A stretch of 51,277 bases of DNA from JAHECQ01 sp047638695 (GTDB lineage: Bacteria > Actinomycetota > Acidimicrobiia > Acidimicrobiales > SZUA-35), in assembly GCA_047638695.1 (NCBI GenBank), contig JBLINY010000024.1:1-51277 (forward strand), given 5' to 3'. The notes beneath the pieces are model-generated. The model saw only the letters and a program-made list of their open reading frames with translations, was not told the origin of the DNA and did no database searches. This document shows, piece after piece, positions 25,907 to 34,473 of this stretch. The translations under genes and the position numbers were made by a program. How positions within the stretch are numbered: the first letter of the stretch is position 1; each line of letters opens with the position of its first letter.

Positions 25907-27073
25907 ATGACGACCACTACAGGTAGCAGGCGCCAGGTCGGAGCGGCGTTCTTAGCTCTCGCCCTTATGGCTTCGGCTTGCGGATCCGATGACGGGGAGG
26001 AAACACGGGGCGAGGTCACCGAGATCGGTGATGACGGCCAGGCCGCCGAAAGCGGATCAAGCCCTGGATCTGCCTCTGGCTCAGCCAGCGCTCCGGCTGG
26101 GGACGAGAACGCAGAGCCGGAGTCGACACCCGGTGACGGAGGATATGAATACGCCTCCGATGTTGTCGCTCACCGACTCGTAGTTGCTGATATCTGTGGC
26201 ATAGCTGACCTACTCGATGTAGGGGACTTTGCTGGTGTCGAAGCCATCTATAGAGATGGCGTCAACTCGGTGAATGGCGACGGCAGCATCCGTTCCATCG
26301 GAGGCTTCGCCGTCGGCGGCGATCACCTCCACGGCCTCGATGCCTACTACGGCTCAGCCGCCCCACTTGATGAGTTCGTCACCGCCGCGCTGGAAGGCAC
26401 AGGACCCTTCGAAGGACAGCCTGATGCGGTGAGGGCTCAAGGCGTAGAAAAGGGCATACAGAATCAGGTCATGGTCGCCTGGGTTATCCACGAACTGGCA
26501 AGCGCTATCGGAAAAGCCGGAGAGGGCAACTTCGATGTCGCTGAGGGAGCGGTGCACAATTGGGACGAGGCCTGGGCCTTTTACCATGGTTCAGAACCAG
26601 CTTGCTCCCCATTTGCCACCGGCAATATGCGGGCCGGTAATTTCGGAACCTTCGGAGCAGACGGTGAGACAGCCGCAGCGAACGAGCTGATCTTGGCGGC
26701 GATGATCTCCGGTCGGGATGCGCTCCTTGAAAAGGACCCACTCGGCGCCGAGATGGCAGCGGCCGACGTCTTCAACGCCGTGGTCATCATCTACTCACAG
26801 GCCAGCATTCGGTACGCCAGCCTCATCGACGGCGATATAGCGGAAGGTGATCTCGAAACAGCGAAGGTCCACCAGGCCGAAGGCCTTGCCTTCTTCCGGG
26901 TCATCGAGGCGCTGATCGCCGAGCACGGCGGCGATGTGGATGCCATCAATTCGATCTATGAGCTTGCGAATGGGCCAGGTAGCAACGGTGGCGGCGCGGC
27001 GGTACGAGTTGCTCTCGCTCCCGCCTGGGAGGCGCTTGGAATAACCGACGCTGACATCGGCGAGCTCGAGTGA
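25907..27073 (+). CDS. FEA1-like iron-assimilation lipoprotein
   Basis: The 388-residue protein has a lipoprotein signal (LMASAC, Cys25), then a 50-residue Ser/Gly/Glu/Pro-rich linker, then a helical domain. Segments such as DFAGVEAIYRDGVNS, GGDHLHGLDAYYG and HNWDEAWAFYHGSEP recall the FEA1 family of iron-deficiency-induced secreted proteins first described in green algae; this assignment is from memory of the pattern, not an alignment. Many His, Glu and Asp residues could bind iron. It is followed after 52 bp by the iron permease and ATPase genes, which supports an iron role. An imelysin/EfeO-like protein is the main alternative. The Ser-rich linker could be an O-glycosylation site. Confidence 0.6.
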   Translation: MTTTTGSRRQVGAAFLALALMASACGSDDGEETRGEVTEIGDDGQAAESGSSPGSASGSASAPAGDENAEPESTPGDGGYEYASDVVAHRLVVADICGIADLLDVGDFAGVEAIYRDGVNSVNGDGSIRSIGGFAVGGDHLHGLDAYYGSAAPLDEFVTAALEGTGPFEGQPDAVRAQGVEKGIQNQVMVAWVIHELASAIGKAGEGNFDVAEGAVHNWDEAWAFYHGSEPACSPFATGNMRAGNFGTFGADGETAAANELILAAMISGRDALLEKDPLGAEMAAADVFNAVVIIYSQASIRYASLIDGDIAEGDLETAKVHQAEGLAFFRVIEALIAEHGGDVDAINSIYELANGPGSNGGGAAVRVALAPAWEALGITDADIGELE

Positions 27074-27125
27074 GCAGGGCCGGCGTCGCACTGCAGATTC
27101 GGTGCGGTGCCGGTAGCGTTCTGAC

Positions 27126-28784
27126 GTGACCGCGGCACACGAGCATTCGAACGCCGAGGTGCGCAAGGAAGACGACCCACACCTAGAACAGCGGCCGATG
27201 GCGCACAGCGGGAGCCCGAAACGGACTTCCCCGACATGGCTCAACGTTCACAGCTTCGCGATGGGTTGTCTGTTTGCCCTACCCGGTCTGTTCGTCGTCG
27301 TCCGAGCGGTCCAGTTGAGCTCCGATCCGGTTGCGACCATCTCTGATTCCCTGGGTCCGCTCGGCCGCACTATTCTCCTCGCCAGCAGCGTGACTGCATC
27401 GGCCTCCGCATTGGGGACCGTCCTAGCCTGGCTGGTAACCAAGTCCGACCTCCGCGGCCGCGCCGCCTGGCGAGTACTTCTTGTTCTACCGCTGGTCTTG
27501 CCGTCGTTCGTGGGAGCCGCCGCCTTCCTGACCTCGCTCGCACCTGGCGGGTTGCTGCACGAACTGCTCGGCGTTTTCGACGTCGAATCTCCGAGACTCC
27601 GCGGCTTCTGGCCGGCATGGACGCTGCTTACCCTGTTCACCTACCCCTATGTGATGCTCCCGGTCAGTGCTCGGCTACTGACATTGCGGCCGGCCCTGGA
27701 AGAAAGCGCCCGGCTGCTTGGTTCGTCGGGATCCCGAGCTTTTCTCAAGATCACGCTCCCGCAACTCCAGTCGTCGCTCTTTGCATCGGGCTTGCTGGTC
27801 TTTCTCTACGTCGTCAGCGAGTTCGGTGCGGTCCAACTCTTGGGATACGACACCTTGACGCGCGTCATCTTCGCCACCCGGCTTGCCGACCGAGCCACAT
27901 CCTTCACGTCGTCCACTCTCCTCATTGCGCTTGCCGTGCTTGTGGTCGGCCTCGAGCGGCGGGCTCGACGATTCGACCGACCCGACGACCGGGTCCGACT
28001 TCGGACTAGGGAAGTCACCACCCTGGGTAGACGCCAGCCGATCAGCCTGCTGCTCGTGGCGACCGTGACGTTCTTGGGCCTCATCGCACCGGTAGCCAGC
28101 TTGGCCGTTTGGGCCGTCCGTGGAATAGCCGACCAACGAATCGACTTGTCCGAGCTCGTCCGACCAGCAGCGAACACCGTCGCAACCGGGGTCGCCACCA
28201 GCGTCCTGGCCGTTGCTCTCGTCATCCCAATCGCCGTCCTACTCGTCCGTTATCGATCCGCCACTGCCCGCGTCGCATCAATCGCCGTCGTCGGAGGCTT
28301 CGCCGTCCCAGGCGTTGTCATCGCCCTGTCCTTGGTCTTCTGGACACTCAACACCCCTGGACTGAACCGTCTGTATCAAACGTGGCCGCTACTGGTTTTG
28401 GCCTACATCGTTCACTTCGGCTCCCAGGCCCTCGGCGCCGCAGAGGGAGCCGTCCGCTCGGTGCCAGCAGCACTTCGCGAGTCAAGCCAACTTCTCGAGT
28501 CCTCAAAATCTCGCCGCCTTCTGCGCGTCGACTTCCCCCTCATGCGGCCGGGGTTGGCCTCCGGAGGAGGCCTTGTTCTTCTGTCGACCCTCAAGGAACT
28601 TCCTGCCACTCTGCTCTTGGCTCCGATCGGCTTCGAAACACTGGCGACCGAAATCTGGGGCAGCTTCGAGGACGGCTTCTACGCTGAGGTTGGCGTCGCT
28701 TCGCTTGTGCTCGTCGCGTCATCGGCCTTCCTCACCTGGCTTTTGGTGCTTCGACCTACCGATCGACCACAGTCGTCAGCATGA
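27126..28784 (+). CDS. Ferric-iron ABC transporter permease, two fused halves
   Basis: The 552-residue protein contains two copies of the binding-protein-dependent permease domain with about twelve transmembrane helices, as in FbpB-type iron permeases. Each half has an EAA loop for docking the ATPase: EESARLLGSSGSRAFLKI near residue 195 and RESSQLLESSKSRRLLRV near residue 447. The long hydrophilic N-terminus (about 40 residues, His/Glu-rich) depends on accepting the GTG at 27126; an ATG at 27198 gives a shorter form. It sits between the FEA1-like lipoprotein and the ATPase gene, all on the plus strand. Confidence 0.9.
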   Translation: MTAAHEHSNAEVRKEDDPHLEQRPMAHSGSPKRTSPTWLNVHSFAMGCLFALPGLFVVVRAVQLSSDPVATISDSLGPLGRTILLASSVTASASALGTVLAWLVTKSDLRGRAAWRVLLVLPLVLPSFVGAAAFLTSLAPGGLLHELLGVFDVESPRLRGFWPAWTLLTLFTYPYVMLPVSARLLTLRPALEESARLLGSSGSRAFLKITLPQLQSSLFASGLLVFLYVVSEFGAVQLLGYDTLTRVIFATRLADRATSFTSSTLLIALAVLVVGLERRARRFDRPDDRVRLRTREVTTLGRRQPISLLLVATVTFLGLIAPVASLAVWAVRGIADQRIDLSELVRPAANTVATGVATSVLAVALVIPIAVLLVRYRSATARVASIAVVGGFAVPGVVIALSLVFWTLNTPGLNRLYQTWPLLVLAYIVHFGSQALGAAEGAVRSVPAALRESSQLLESSKSRRLLRVDFPLMRPGLASGGGLVLLSTLKELPATLLLAPIGFETLATEIWGSFEDGFYAEVGVASLVLVASSAFLTWLLVLRPTDRPQSSA

Positions 28785-28862
28785 TGTCCGACCTCCCTTC
28801 TGCTACCCCACTCCGACCGGCAAGGTGGTCTTCCGGGTAGATGTTCGGGTACCTTGACAACA

Positions 28863-29951
28863 ATGAAGTCGCTCCCTTTGCAGAACGGCGTATCGGCCGG
28901 TCCCGTCATCATGACGGACGACCGTGCAGGTGAGCCCGACGTTCGCATTGAGAGAGCCGTCGCTGGCTACGACGATGATCCTGTACTCCTCGGAGCCTCA
29001 CTCGAGCTGAGCAGCGGTGAAGTGCTCTCCTTGCTCGGACCGTCCGGCTGCGGGAAGACCACACTGCTGCGGACGATCGCCGGACTCACGCCGTTGCGGT
29101 CGGGGTCTATCGAGATTGGCGGACGCGTCGTCTCAGGACCGGGTATACACCTACCTCCTGAGCGTCGGCAGGTGGGCATGGTGTTTCAGGACGGCGCGCT
29201 CTTCCCACACCTAACCGTCGGCCAGAACATTCTTTTCGGCTTGCGGCATCATGCTGCGGCGCAGCAACGATTGGCCGAGGTTCTCGACCTCACCAGCCTT
29301 GCGGCGCTCGTCGACCGACTGCCCGGGACGTTGTCAGGTGGCCAGCAACAACGAGTCGCTTTGGCCCGAGCCCTGGCTCCGCAGCCTCGAGTCCTGCTCA
29401 TGGACGAGCCCTTTTCAGCACTTGACGCTCGCCTGCGGATACAACTCCGTCGGGAGGTAAAGGAGATCCTCCATCGTGTCGGCATCACGGCGCTCGTCGT
29501 AACACACGATCAGGACGAAGCGTTCGCAGTCGGCGACCGAGTCGGCGTTATGAACGACGGGCAGCTTTTACAGGTCGGGACACCTAAGGAGCTCTACGAA
29601 GAACCAGTTCTTCCCTGGGTCGCGTCATTCGTGGGCGAGGCGAACGAACTTGTGGGGCCCTACAAAGCCGGCAGGGTATGCACGTCGATCGGCGAGTTGC
29701 CGGTTGATCTCGATGCCGCCGAAGGCAGCATGGTCCGGATCGTTGTTCGTCCTGAGCAGCTCGAACTCGTTGCCGGGACGTCTGCGACGTTGACCGGCAT
29801 CGAGTACTTCGGCCACGATGCTCGCTACGAAGTCGCTACCGGCCAAACAGTGCTCGGAGTACGGACGGTCAGGACCGAATTTGAGCCCGGCGAGCATGTA
29901 GGTGTGCAGTTTCTAGGCGGCAGGGTGGCTGCTTGGCTGGAACCGGCCTAA
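28863..29951 (+). CDS. Iron-type ABC transporter ATPase
   Basis: The protein (about 362 residues from ATG 28863) has the Walker A loop LLGPSGCGKTTLLRTI, the Q-loop (GMVFQDGALFPH), the signature LSGGQQQRVALARAL, Walker B VLLMDEPFSALD and the H-loop VVTHDQDEAFAVGDRVGVM. The C-terminal 110 residues form a TOBE/OB-like regulatory domain (GPYKAGRVCTSIGEL, VRPEQLELVAG), as in FbpC and related importers. A second in-frame ATG at 28911 could be the true start, as family similarity begins just after it. It follows the permease gene by about 80 bp and powers the same importer. Confidence 0.92.
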   Translation: MKSLPLQNGVSAGPVIMTDDRAGEPDVRIERAVAGYDDDPVLLGASLELSSGEVLSLLGPSGCGKTTLLRTIAGLTPLRSGSIEIGGRVVSGPGIHLPPERRQVGMVFQDGALFPHLTVGQNILFGLRHHAAAQQRLAEVLDLTSLAALVDRLPGTLSGGQQQRVALARALAPQPRVLLMDEPFSALDARLRIQLRREVKEILHRVGITALVVTHDQDEAFAVGDRVGVMNDGQLLQVGTPKELYEEPVLPWVASFVGEANELVGPYKAGRVCTSIGELPVDLDAAEGSMVRIVVRPEQLELVAGTSATLTGIEYFGHDARYEVATGQTVLGVRTVRTEFEPGEHVGVQFLGGRVAAWLEPA

Positions 29952-29995
29952 CCGGGCGGTGTCCGGCCCAAGAGTTCGGTCGCCCTACGTACGAC

Positions 29996-30670
29996 TTACG
30001 CAGCTTGGGTGACAAGGATTCGTTCGGTGGTGAATGCGCTCAGGCCGACAATTTGGCCATCGACATCAATGGTCGTGGTGCCGTCAGGCGATGTCGCCAG
30101 AATCTTTGCTGAGGCTCCGGGCGTCACCTGGTTAGCTTCCAGGAACTCTAAGAGGCCTGGCGTGAACTCGAGTTCCTCGGGAATTCTGTTCACCGTCGCG
30201 GTGTGACCAAGACCGACTTCCGACAACGAGATCAGGTTCGGCCGAACATAGCTCGAGCCCGGTATTGGGTTCCCGTGCGGGCACGTTGTCGGATCGTCCA
30301 ATCGAGACACGATCGCGTCTTCCACCACGGGGCTGATGACATGTTCCCACTTGCCAGCCTCGTGATGGGCTTCCGCCCACTGGAGTCCGAGAATGTCCGT
30401 GAGGAAACGCTCAGCAAGTCGGTGTCGTCGGACCATCGTGCTGGCGAGCGAGGTTCCCTCGGCAGTCAACTCGATCTTGCCTCCGTGGACAACGACCAAT
30501 CCTTCGTCGACCATCCTCCGCATCATCTCCGAGACTGCAGGACGAGACACGTTTAACCGTTCAGCGATTCGTGCCTGAATCACCTTGGTTCCATCTTCTT
30601 CGAGCTCGAAGATTGTTTCGCAATACTCTTCAAAGGCCGGGTGATGCTCCGGGGAAGTGTACAAGGCCAT
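29996..30670 (-). CDS. DtxR-family metal-dependent transcriptional regulator
   Basis: The 224-residue protein has the three DtxR parts: a winged helix (residues 12-75, RIAERLNVSRPAVSEMM), a dimerisation/metal domain (76-145) and a FeoA/SH3-like C-terminal domain (150-224). Site 1 ligands are kept: H83 and E87 (RRHRLAERFL) and H102. At site 2, E109 and H110 (KWEHV) remain, but the DtxR Met10 equivalent is E15 and Cys102 is G106, so metal preference may differ from iron-sensing DtxR/IdeR. The ATG at 30670 starts the family match; the longer in-frame extension is not conserved-looking. It converges on the importer operon and is its likely repressor. Confidence 0.9.
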   Translation of the reverse strand: MALYTSPEHHPAFEEYCETIFELEEDGTKVIQARIAERLNVSRPAVSEMMRRMVDEGLVVVHGGKIELTAEGTSLASTMVRRHRLAERFLTDILGLQWAEAHHEAGKWEHVISPVVEDAIVSRLDDPTTCPHGNPIPGSSYVRPNLISLSEVGLGHTATVNRIPEELEFTPGLLEFLEANQVTPGASAKILATSPDGTTTIDVDGQIVGLSAFTTERILVTQAA

Positions 30671-30863
30671 GCATTTAGCATAGCGCAGCACCGGGGGGGT
30701 AGCTGGCGCATCGGTGGAGGTCGATATACCGTCTGGGAGGACACTCTCCTTCGTCTTTCCTAGGCGCCTGATCGATCCAGTCCTGCCGGTCAACTGGTCT
30801 GATCAGCTCCGCGACAACACAAGCTGCAGGATCCTGACTTGACACTTCGGTCTCCTGACGTGG

Positions 30864-31967
30864 CTAGGAGCTGGACATCGCACCGGGGATGTTCAGCGGT
30901 TCAACCTCCAGGCTCCTCAATTCGGGAAGAACCTTGTCAGCGAACAGGCGAATACTTTTCTCGGCAATGTCATAGGGCATGCCTCCATAGCTGAACCCGG
31001 GCATGACGGCGTTGGTCCCGATCATCTCGCGGATGTGTAAGAACTTTTCCAGGACCTGGTCGGGGGTACCCCAGGGCATCAAATTCACGAATGCGTCCAC
31101 CGCTCCTTCGGCACCGTGTCGATCGATGTACTTCGTGATGCCGGTGTAGAACTCGTAGCCCTTCACTCCCTCGTGCGGAGCATCCGCGAACTCGTAGTGG
31201 CGCATTACCGACTCATAGTTGGCGCCGATGAAACGACGGGCCATGGTTTCAGCCTTGTCAGCGCTCTCGTCGCAGAAAACGTTGCCACCTGAGAACGGAG
31301 GTGGAGGCGCTTCGCCCATCTCCTCGACGTAGACCTCGGTGTACGTCTTCAGATCTTCCTGCACGACCTCCCATGGCTTCTGCGGAATTACCAATACGCC
31401 GATACCGAGCTTGGCCATCAACGGCATCGATTCCGGTGAGACTGCCGCCGCGTAGGTACGCCCCTTGAACGAATGTTGGGGCCTGGGTCGGATCTCACGA
31501 CGCGGTTGAGTGCCGAACTGGTTGTCGTACTCCATATAACCGGTCTCGAGGGCGTCAAGAACCAGCCGGGCGTACTCGACGAACCGCTCACGACTGGTGT
31601 TCATGTCGATGCGGAAGCCCTCGTATTCGATGCGAGCCAGACCTCGACCGATGCCGAGAATCATGCGCCCTCCGGACATCTGATCGAGAAGCGCAATCTC
31701 CTCAGCGACTCGAAGCGGATCGTGCCATGGCAGAACCACTACTCCTGATCCAAGCAAAGTGTCCGGATGACGCCCGGCGTTGTAACTCAACCACTGCAGC
31801 GGGTTCGGGCACATGGTGTAGTCATCGAAATGGTGCTCGACGGTCCAGAGCGAGTCGAAGCCCAGCTCGACGGCCAGATCGCACAGGCGCATTTCCTGGG
31901 CGTAGACCTCGGTATCGCTGAGCGCGTCGAACGGATTCTGGAAAGCTGCGGTGTAACCGACATGCAT
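30864..31967 (-). CDS. LLM-class flavin-dependent oxidoreductase (luciferase-like)
   Basis: The 367-residue TIM-barrel protein begins MHVGYTAAFQNPFDALSD and contains FDSLWTVEHHFDDY, the EEIALLDQMSGGRMILGIGRGLA motif and VVVLPWHDPLRVAEE, all typical of bacterial luciferase-like monooxygenases. It probably uses FMN or F420 in the oxidation of an unknown organic substrate. The ATG is preceded by AGGGGGAC. A strong hairpin (31993-32010) lies 25 bp upstream. It follows the amidohydrolase gene on the same strand by 111 bp and may form an operon with it. Confidence 0.88.
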   Translation of the reverse strand: MHVGYTAAFQNPFDALSDTEVYAQEMRLCDLAVELGFDSLWTVEHHFDDYTMCPNPLQWLSYNAGRHPDTLLGSGVVVLPWHDPLRVAEEIALLDQMSGGRMILGIGRGLARIEYEGFRIDMNTSRERFVEYARLVLDALETGYMEYDNQFGTQPRREIRPRPQHSFKGRTYAAAVSPESMPLMAKLGIGVLVIPQKPWEVVQEDLKTYTEVYVEEMGEAPPPPFSGGNVFCDESADKAETMARRFIGANYESVMRHYEFADAPHEGVKGYEFYTGITKYIDRHGAEGAVDAFVNLMPWGTPDQVLEKFLHIREMIGTNAVMPGFSYGGMPYDIAEKSIRLFADKVLPELRSLEVEPLNIPGAMSSS

Positions 31968-31992
31968 GATGTCCCCCTGACAACACGGTTGG

Positions 31993-32010
31993 GGCCGCGC
32001 TTGAGCGGCC
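31993..32010. promoter_or_regulatory. GC hairpin before the LLM oxidoreductase gene
   Basis: GGCCGC and GCGGCC form a perfect 6-bp stem around a 6-nt loop in the leader between the amidohydrolase and the LLM gene. There is no T-run after it on the minus strand, so it may be an mRNA processing or stability element rather than a terminator. Confidence 0.3.
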
Positions 32011-32054
32011 AGAGCCGACGCTAGCGCGACCCGCCTGGCTGCGCCGTTTCGTTG

Positions 32055-32095
32055 GGCACGGGCGCTACTCGGATTCGCTCAACCCCGCCCGTGCC
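32055..32095. repeat. Perfect 10-bp inverted repeat at the amidohydrolase 3' end
   Basis: GGCACGGGCG (32055-32064) and CGCCCGTGCC (32086-32095) can pair around a 21-nt loop that includes the amidohydrolase stop codon. It lacks a T-tract; it may protect the 3' end of the mRNA or attenuate read-through into the LLM gene. Confidence 0.4.
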
Positions 32096-33815
32096 GTAAC
32101 AACCGACCTGGAGTGGCCCCGGTGCAATCACCGTCGGAGAACGTGACCACGCCGTTGACGATGATCTTCTTGTATCCCTCCGCTCGCTGGACTCGCCGCC
32201 ACTCGCCAGCAGGCAGATCATGGGCCACCTCACCAGTCCAGGGCGGCTGCAGGTCAAGCTCTTCCATGGCGTAGACAACCACGTCAGCCGCTGCCCCCTC
32301 GCGGAGTACGCCGCGGTCACGGAAGCCAGCCGCGTGGGCAGGCAGCGCTGACAGGCGGAAGTGAGCTTCTTCGAGTGTCACAACCCCTTCGTCCCTCACC
32401 AACCACTTGAGAAAATCGGTGGGCCAGGCGCCGCCGGTGAAGAACTTGGTGTGAGCTCCCCCGTCGGAAACCCCAGGCAGGGTGTGAGCATCGTCCATGA
32501 GTTCGGCCATGAATTCAGCATTCGAACCCTTGTCCGGCCCCAGGAACTCAGCCTTCAGGTCGGTAGCGAGCGAAAGGTCGAGCATCACCTCGGCCGGATG
32601 CTTGCCTTCGTCCTGGCCAATGTCGGCCAGCGAGCGTCCAACGTACTTCTGCAACTCAGCGCGGCGGGCCACTCCTTGGACCACCAGGTTCTCCAGAGGT
32701 CCACCAACACCGGGCCGAAGCTTGCGGTAAACGCCCTTGTTCCTCACTTCGTCGTCAACCATGGCTTGGCGCAGCTCGGGATCGCTCATCTTCGACAACT
32801 TCTCGTCGTGGGTGCCGGTCGTCAGCTTGCGCCACGTCTTCGAGAAGTCGTACAGGTTCCAGTCCTCGAGGCTGAAAACGAAACCTGATCGCACCGTCGC
32901 ACATTGACCGTAGACCTGCATGCCACCGTCCCAGCACCGTTTGAGCCAATCAAGTGACTTGCGGTGAGGGTCGGGATTCCGCCTGGTCGGGGCTATGGCG
33001 TTGTGAATGACCGGACGACCGGAAACCGCAGCAAGTCGTTCGACGAAGGCAAGATCCTTCTTGATTTTGCCGGTGGCCTGGGTGATCTGGATGAATCCCT
33101 CGTCCCGTTCGGCCAGTACTTCAGCCAGACACAGGATGTCTTCATCGACCATGGTGTCGGTGACCATTGGGGTGCCGTCGAAGTCAGCCTGCGTCGAGTT
33201 CCGGCCGAGGCGCTGGATCGAGAATCCGGACAATCCGGCGTCCATTCCCTCGTGCAACAGGCGTTGCATTTCCTTGCGTTCAGCATCGGTTGCCGGTCTG
33301 GTCTTGGCCGCGTCGAGCCCCATCACATAGGTCATCAGCGAGGCAGTTGGCATGTATTGGATGCAGTTGACGCCCAGCGGTGCGGCGGCGAGCGAGTCGA
33401 GGTACTCCGGGATTGTTTCCCAGTCCCAATGAGGCAGCATGCCCTCGACCATGGCGTCGTAGGGAATGGCTTCAGTCCGGGTCATGGTCAGCATCGACCG
33501 CTCCCGGAAGTCGGGCCGCACAGGTGCGAAGCCAAACCCACAGTTTCCGAGCACGACCGAGGTCACCCCGTGCCAACCCGAGATCGTGCAGTAGGGGTCC
33601 CAGCGAATCTGCGCGTCGTAGTGAGTATGGAGGTCGACGAAGCCGGGGGCGACGATCAGCCCCTCGGCGTCGATGACTTCGCCGACGGTGCCCGACTGCC
33701 GGCCGCCGATCTGGGCCACCTTGCCATCCTTGATCCAAACATCGCCCCGATAGCGAGGCACTCGTGTCCCGTCAACAATCGTTCCACCCTTGATATGGAT
33801 GTCGTAGTCGCTCAT
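32079..33815 (-). CDS. D-aminoacylase-type amidohydrolase
   Basis: The 578-residue enzyme has the same order of motifs as the gene at 17487-19208: IHIKGGTIVDGTR opening, metal ligands in DLHTHYDAQ, the zinc-bridging Cys in LGNCGFGFAP, and VSDGGAHTKFFTGG near the C-terminus, followed by a final beta domain (AADVVVYAMEEL). The lid region is longer and differs, so the substrate probably differs too. The start has a strong ribosome site, AAAGGGGGAAGG. A 13-bp sequence at 33876-33888 in its upstream region also occurs upstream of the P450 gene. Confidence 0.88.
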   Translation of the reverse strand: MSDYDIHIKGGTIVDGTRVPRYRGDVWIKDGKVAQIGGRQSGTVGEVIDAEGLIVAPGFVDLHTHYDAQIRWDPYCTISGWHGVTSVVLGNCGFGFAPVRPDFRERSMLTMTRTEAIPYDAMVEGMLPHWDWETIPEYLDSLAAAPLGVNCIQYMPTASLMTYVMGLDAAKTRPATDAERKEMQRLLHEGMDAGLSGFSIQRLGRNSTQADFDGTPMVTDTMVDEDILCLAEVLAERDEGFIQITQATGKIKKDLAFVERLAAVSGRPVIHNAIAPTRRNPDPHRKSLDWLKRCWDGGMQVYGQCATVRSGFVFSLEDWNLYDFSKTWRKLTTGTHDEKLSKMSDPELRQAMVDDEVRNKGVYRKLRPGVGGPLENLVVQGVARRAELQKYVGRSLADIGQDEGKHPAEVMLDLSLATDLKAEFLGPDKGSNAEFMAELMDDAHTLPGVSDGGAHTKFFTGGAWPTDFLKWLVRDEGVVTLEEAHFRLSALPAHAAGFRDRGVLREGAAADVVVYAMEELDLQPPWTGEVAHDLPAGEWRRVQRAEGYKKIIVNGVVTFSDGDCTGATPGRLLRHGRG

Positions 33816-34094
33816 TGCCTTCCCCCTTTTGCTCGTCCTGCACCGGTTGAACCCGATACTGGCTGTGCGAGACGAGACACCGATCCGAGGTCCCCAACGG
33901 TCAGCGACTACGCCTTCGATCCTTCTCGCTTCCTAGCACACGGGTGAACTCTGGATCTCTGCTACGAGCATTCTTCTTGGTTGGCAGTGAGCAGCCGCAC
34001 AGAATGAACCACCAGCTTCACAACGAAACGCCAATTCGGCCCGTCCCACTCCAGTGCCACGCCACAGGCCGTCGACCCCAGGCAGAATGTCGCC

Positions 34095-34406
34095 ATGTCA
34101 CCTCATTCGAACTCCCAGGGCGACCCTGACGACCACGACCACGGGCACGGGCACGACCAAGGCTTCAAAGGCACGCTCCGCTACCTACGACACGCACCGA
34201 CAATGTGGAAGTCAGAGGTGAACACCGCAGTGGTCGGACGGGTCGCGCCGCAATCGAGCGAGACGGTCATGGACATCGGCGCAGCCACCATGGTCGCCCC
34301 GGGATCAGTCAACGCGGCATGGGCAGTGAACACGATGCATCATTGGACCAGCCTGGACGACGGCATCGCCGGGCGCCCCTCCATCGTCGTCGAGGGAAGT
34401 GCCTAG
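34095..34406 (+). pseudogene. Internally deleted SAM-dependent methyltransferase remnant
   Basis: The 103-residue frame starts with a His/Asp-rich tail (DPDDHDHGHGHDQG), then a methyltransferase N-terminus (MWKSEVNTAVVGRVAP) and motif I (ETVMDIGAAT). It then jumps, within a few residues, to a late motif (AAWAVNTMHHWTSLDDGIA) that in relatives lies about 50-60 residues downstream. The sugar/adenine-binding part of the SAM site is missing, and the C-terminal third is also gone. The deletion leaves an open frame, so a product might be made, but not an active methyltransferase. Confidence 0.6.
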
Positions 34407-34473
34407 CTAGAGGCAGCCGTTGACGACGGCGTTCTGCGAACGCAGGGGGAATCGGATCGGCGATGCTTCCGAA

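Noticed and set aside
32964..33947. 327-codon plus-strand open frame opposite the amidohydrolase
   Set aside because: The amidohydrolase on the other strand has complete family motifs; this frame has none and results from high GC codon bias.
33816..34094. 279-bp gap searched for an RNA gene or riboswitch
   Set aside because: I saw only the ribosome site and promoter-like sequence of the amidohydrolase gene, and no stable conserved fold.
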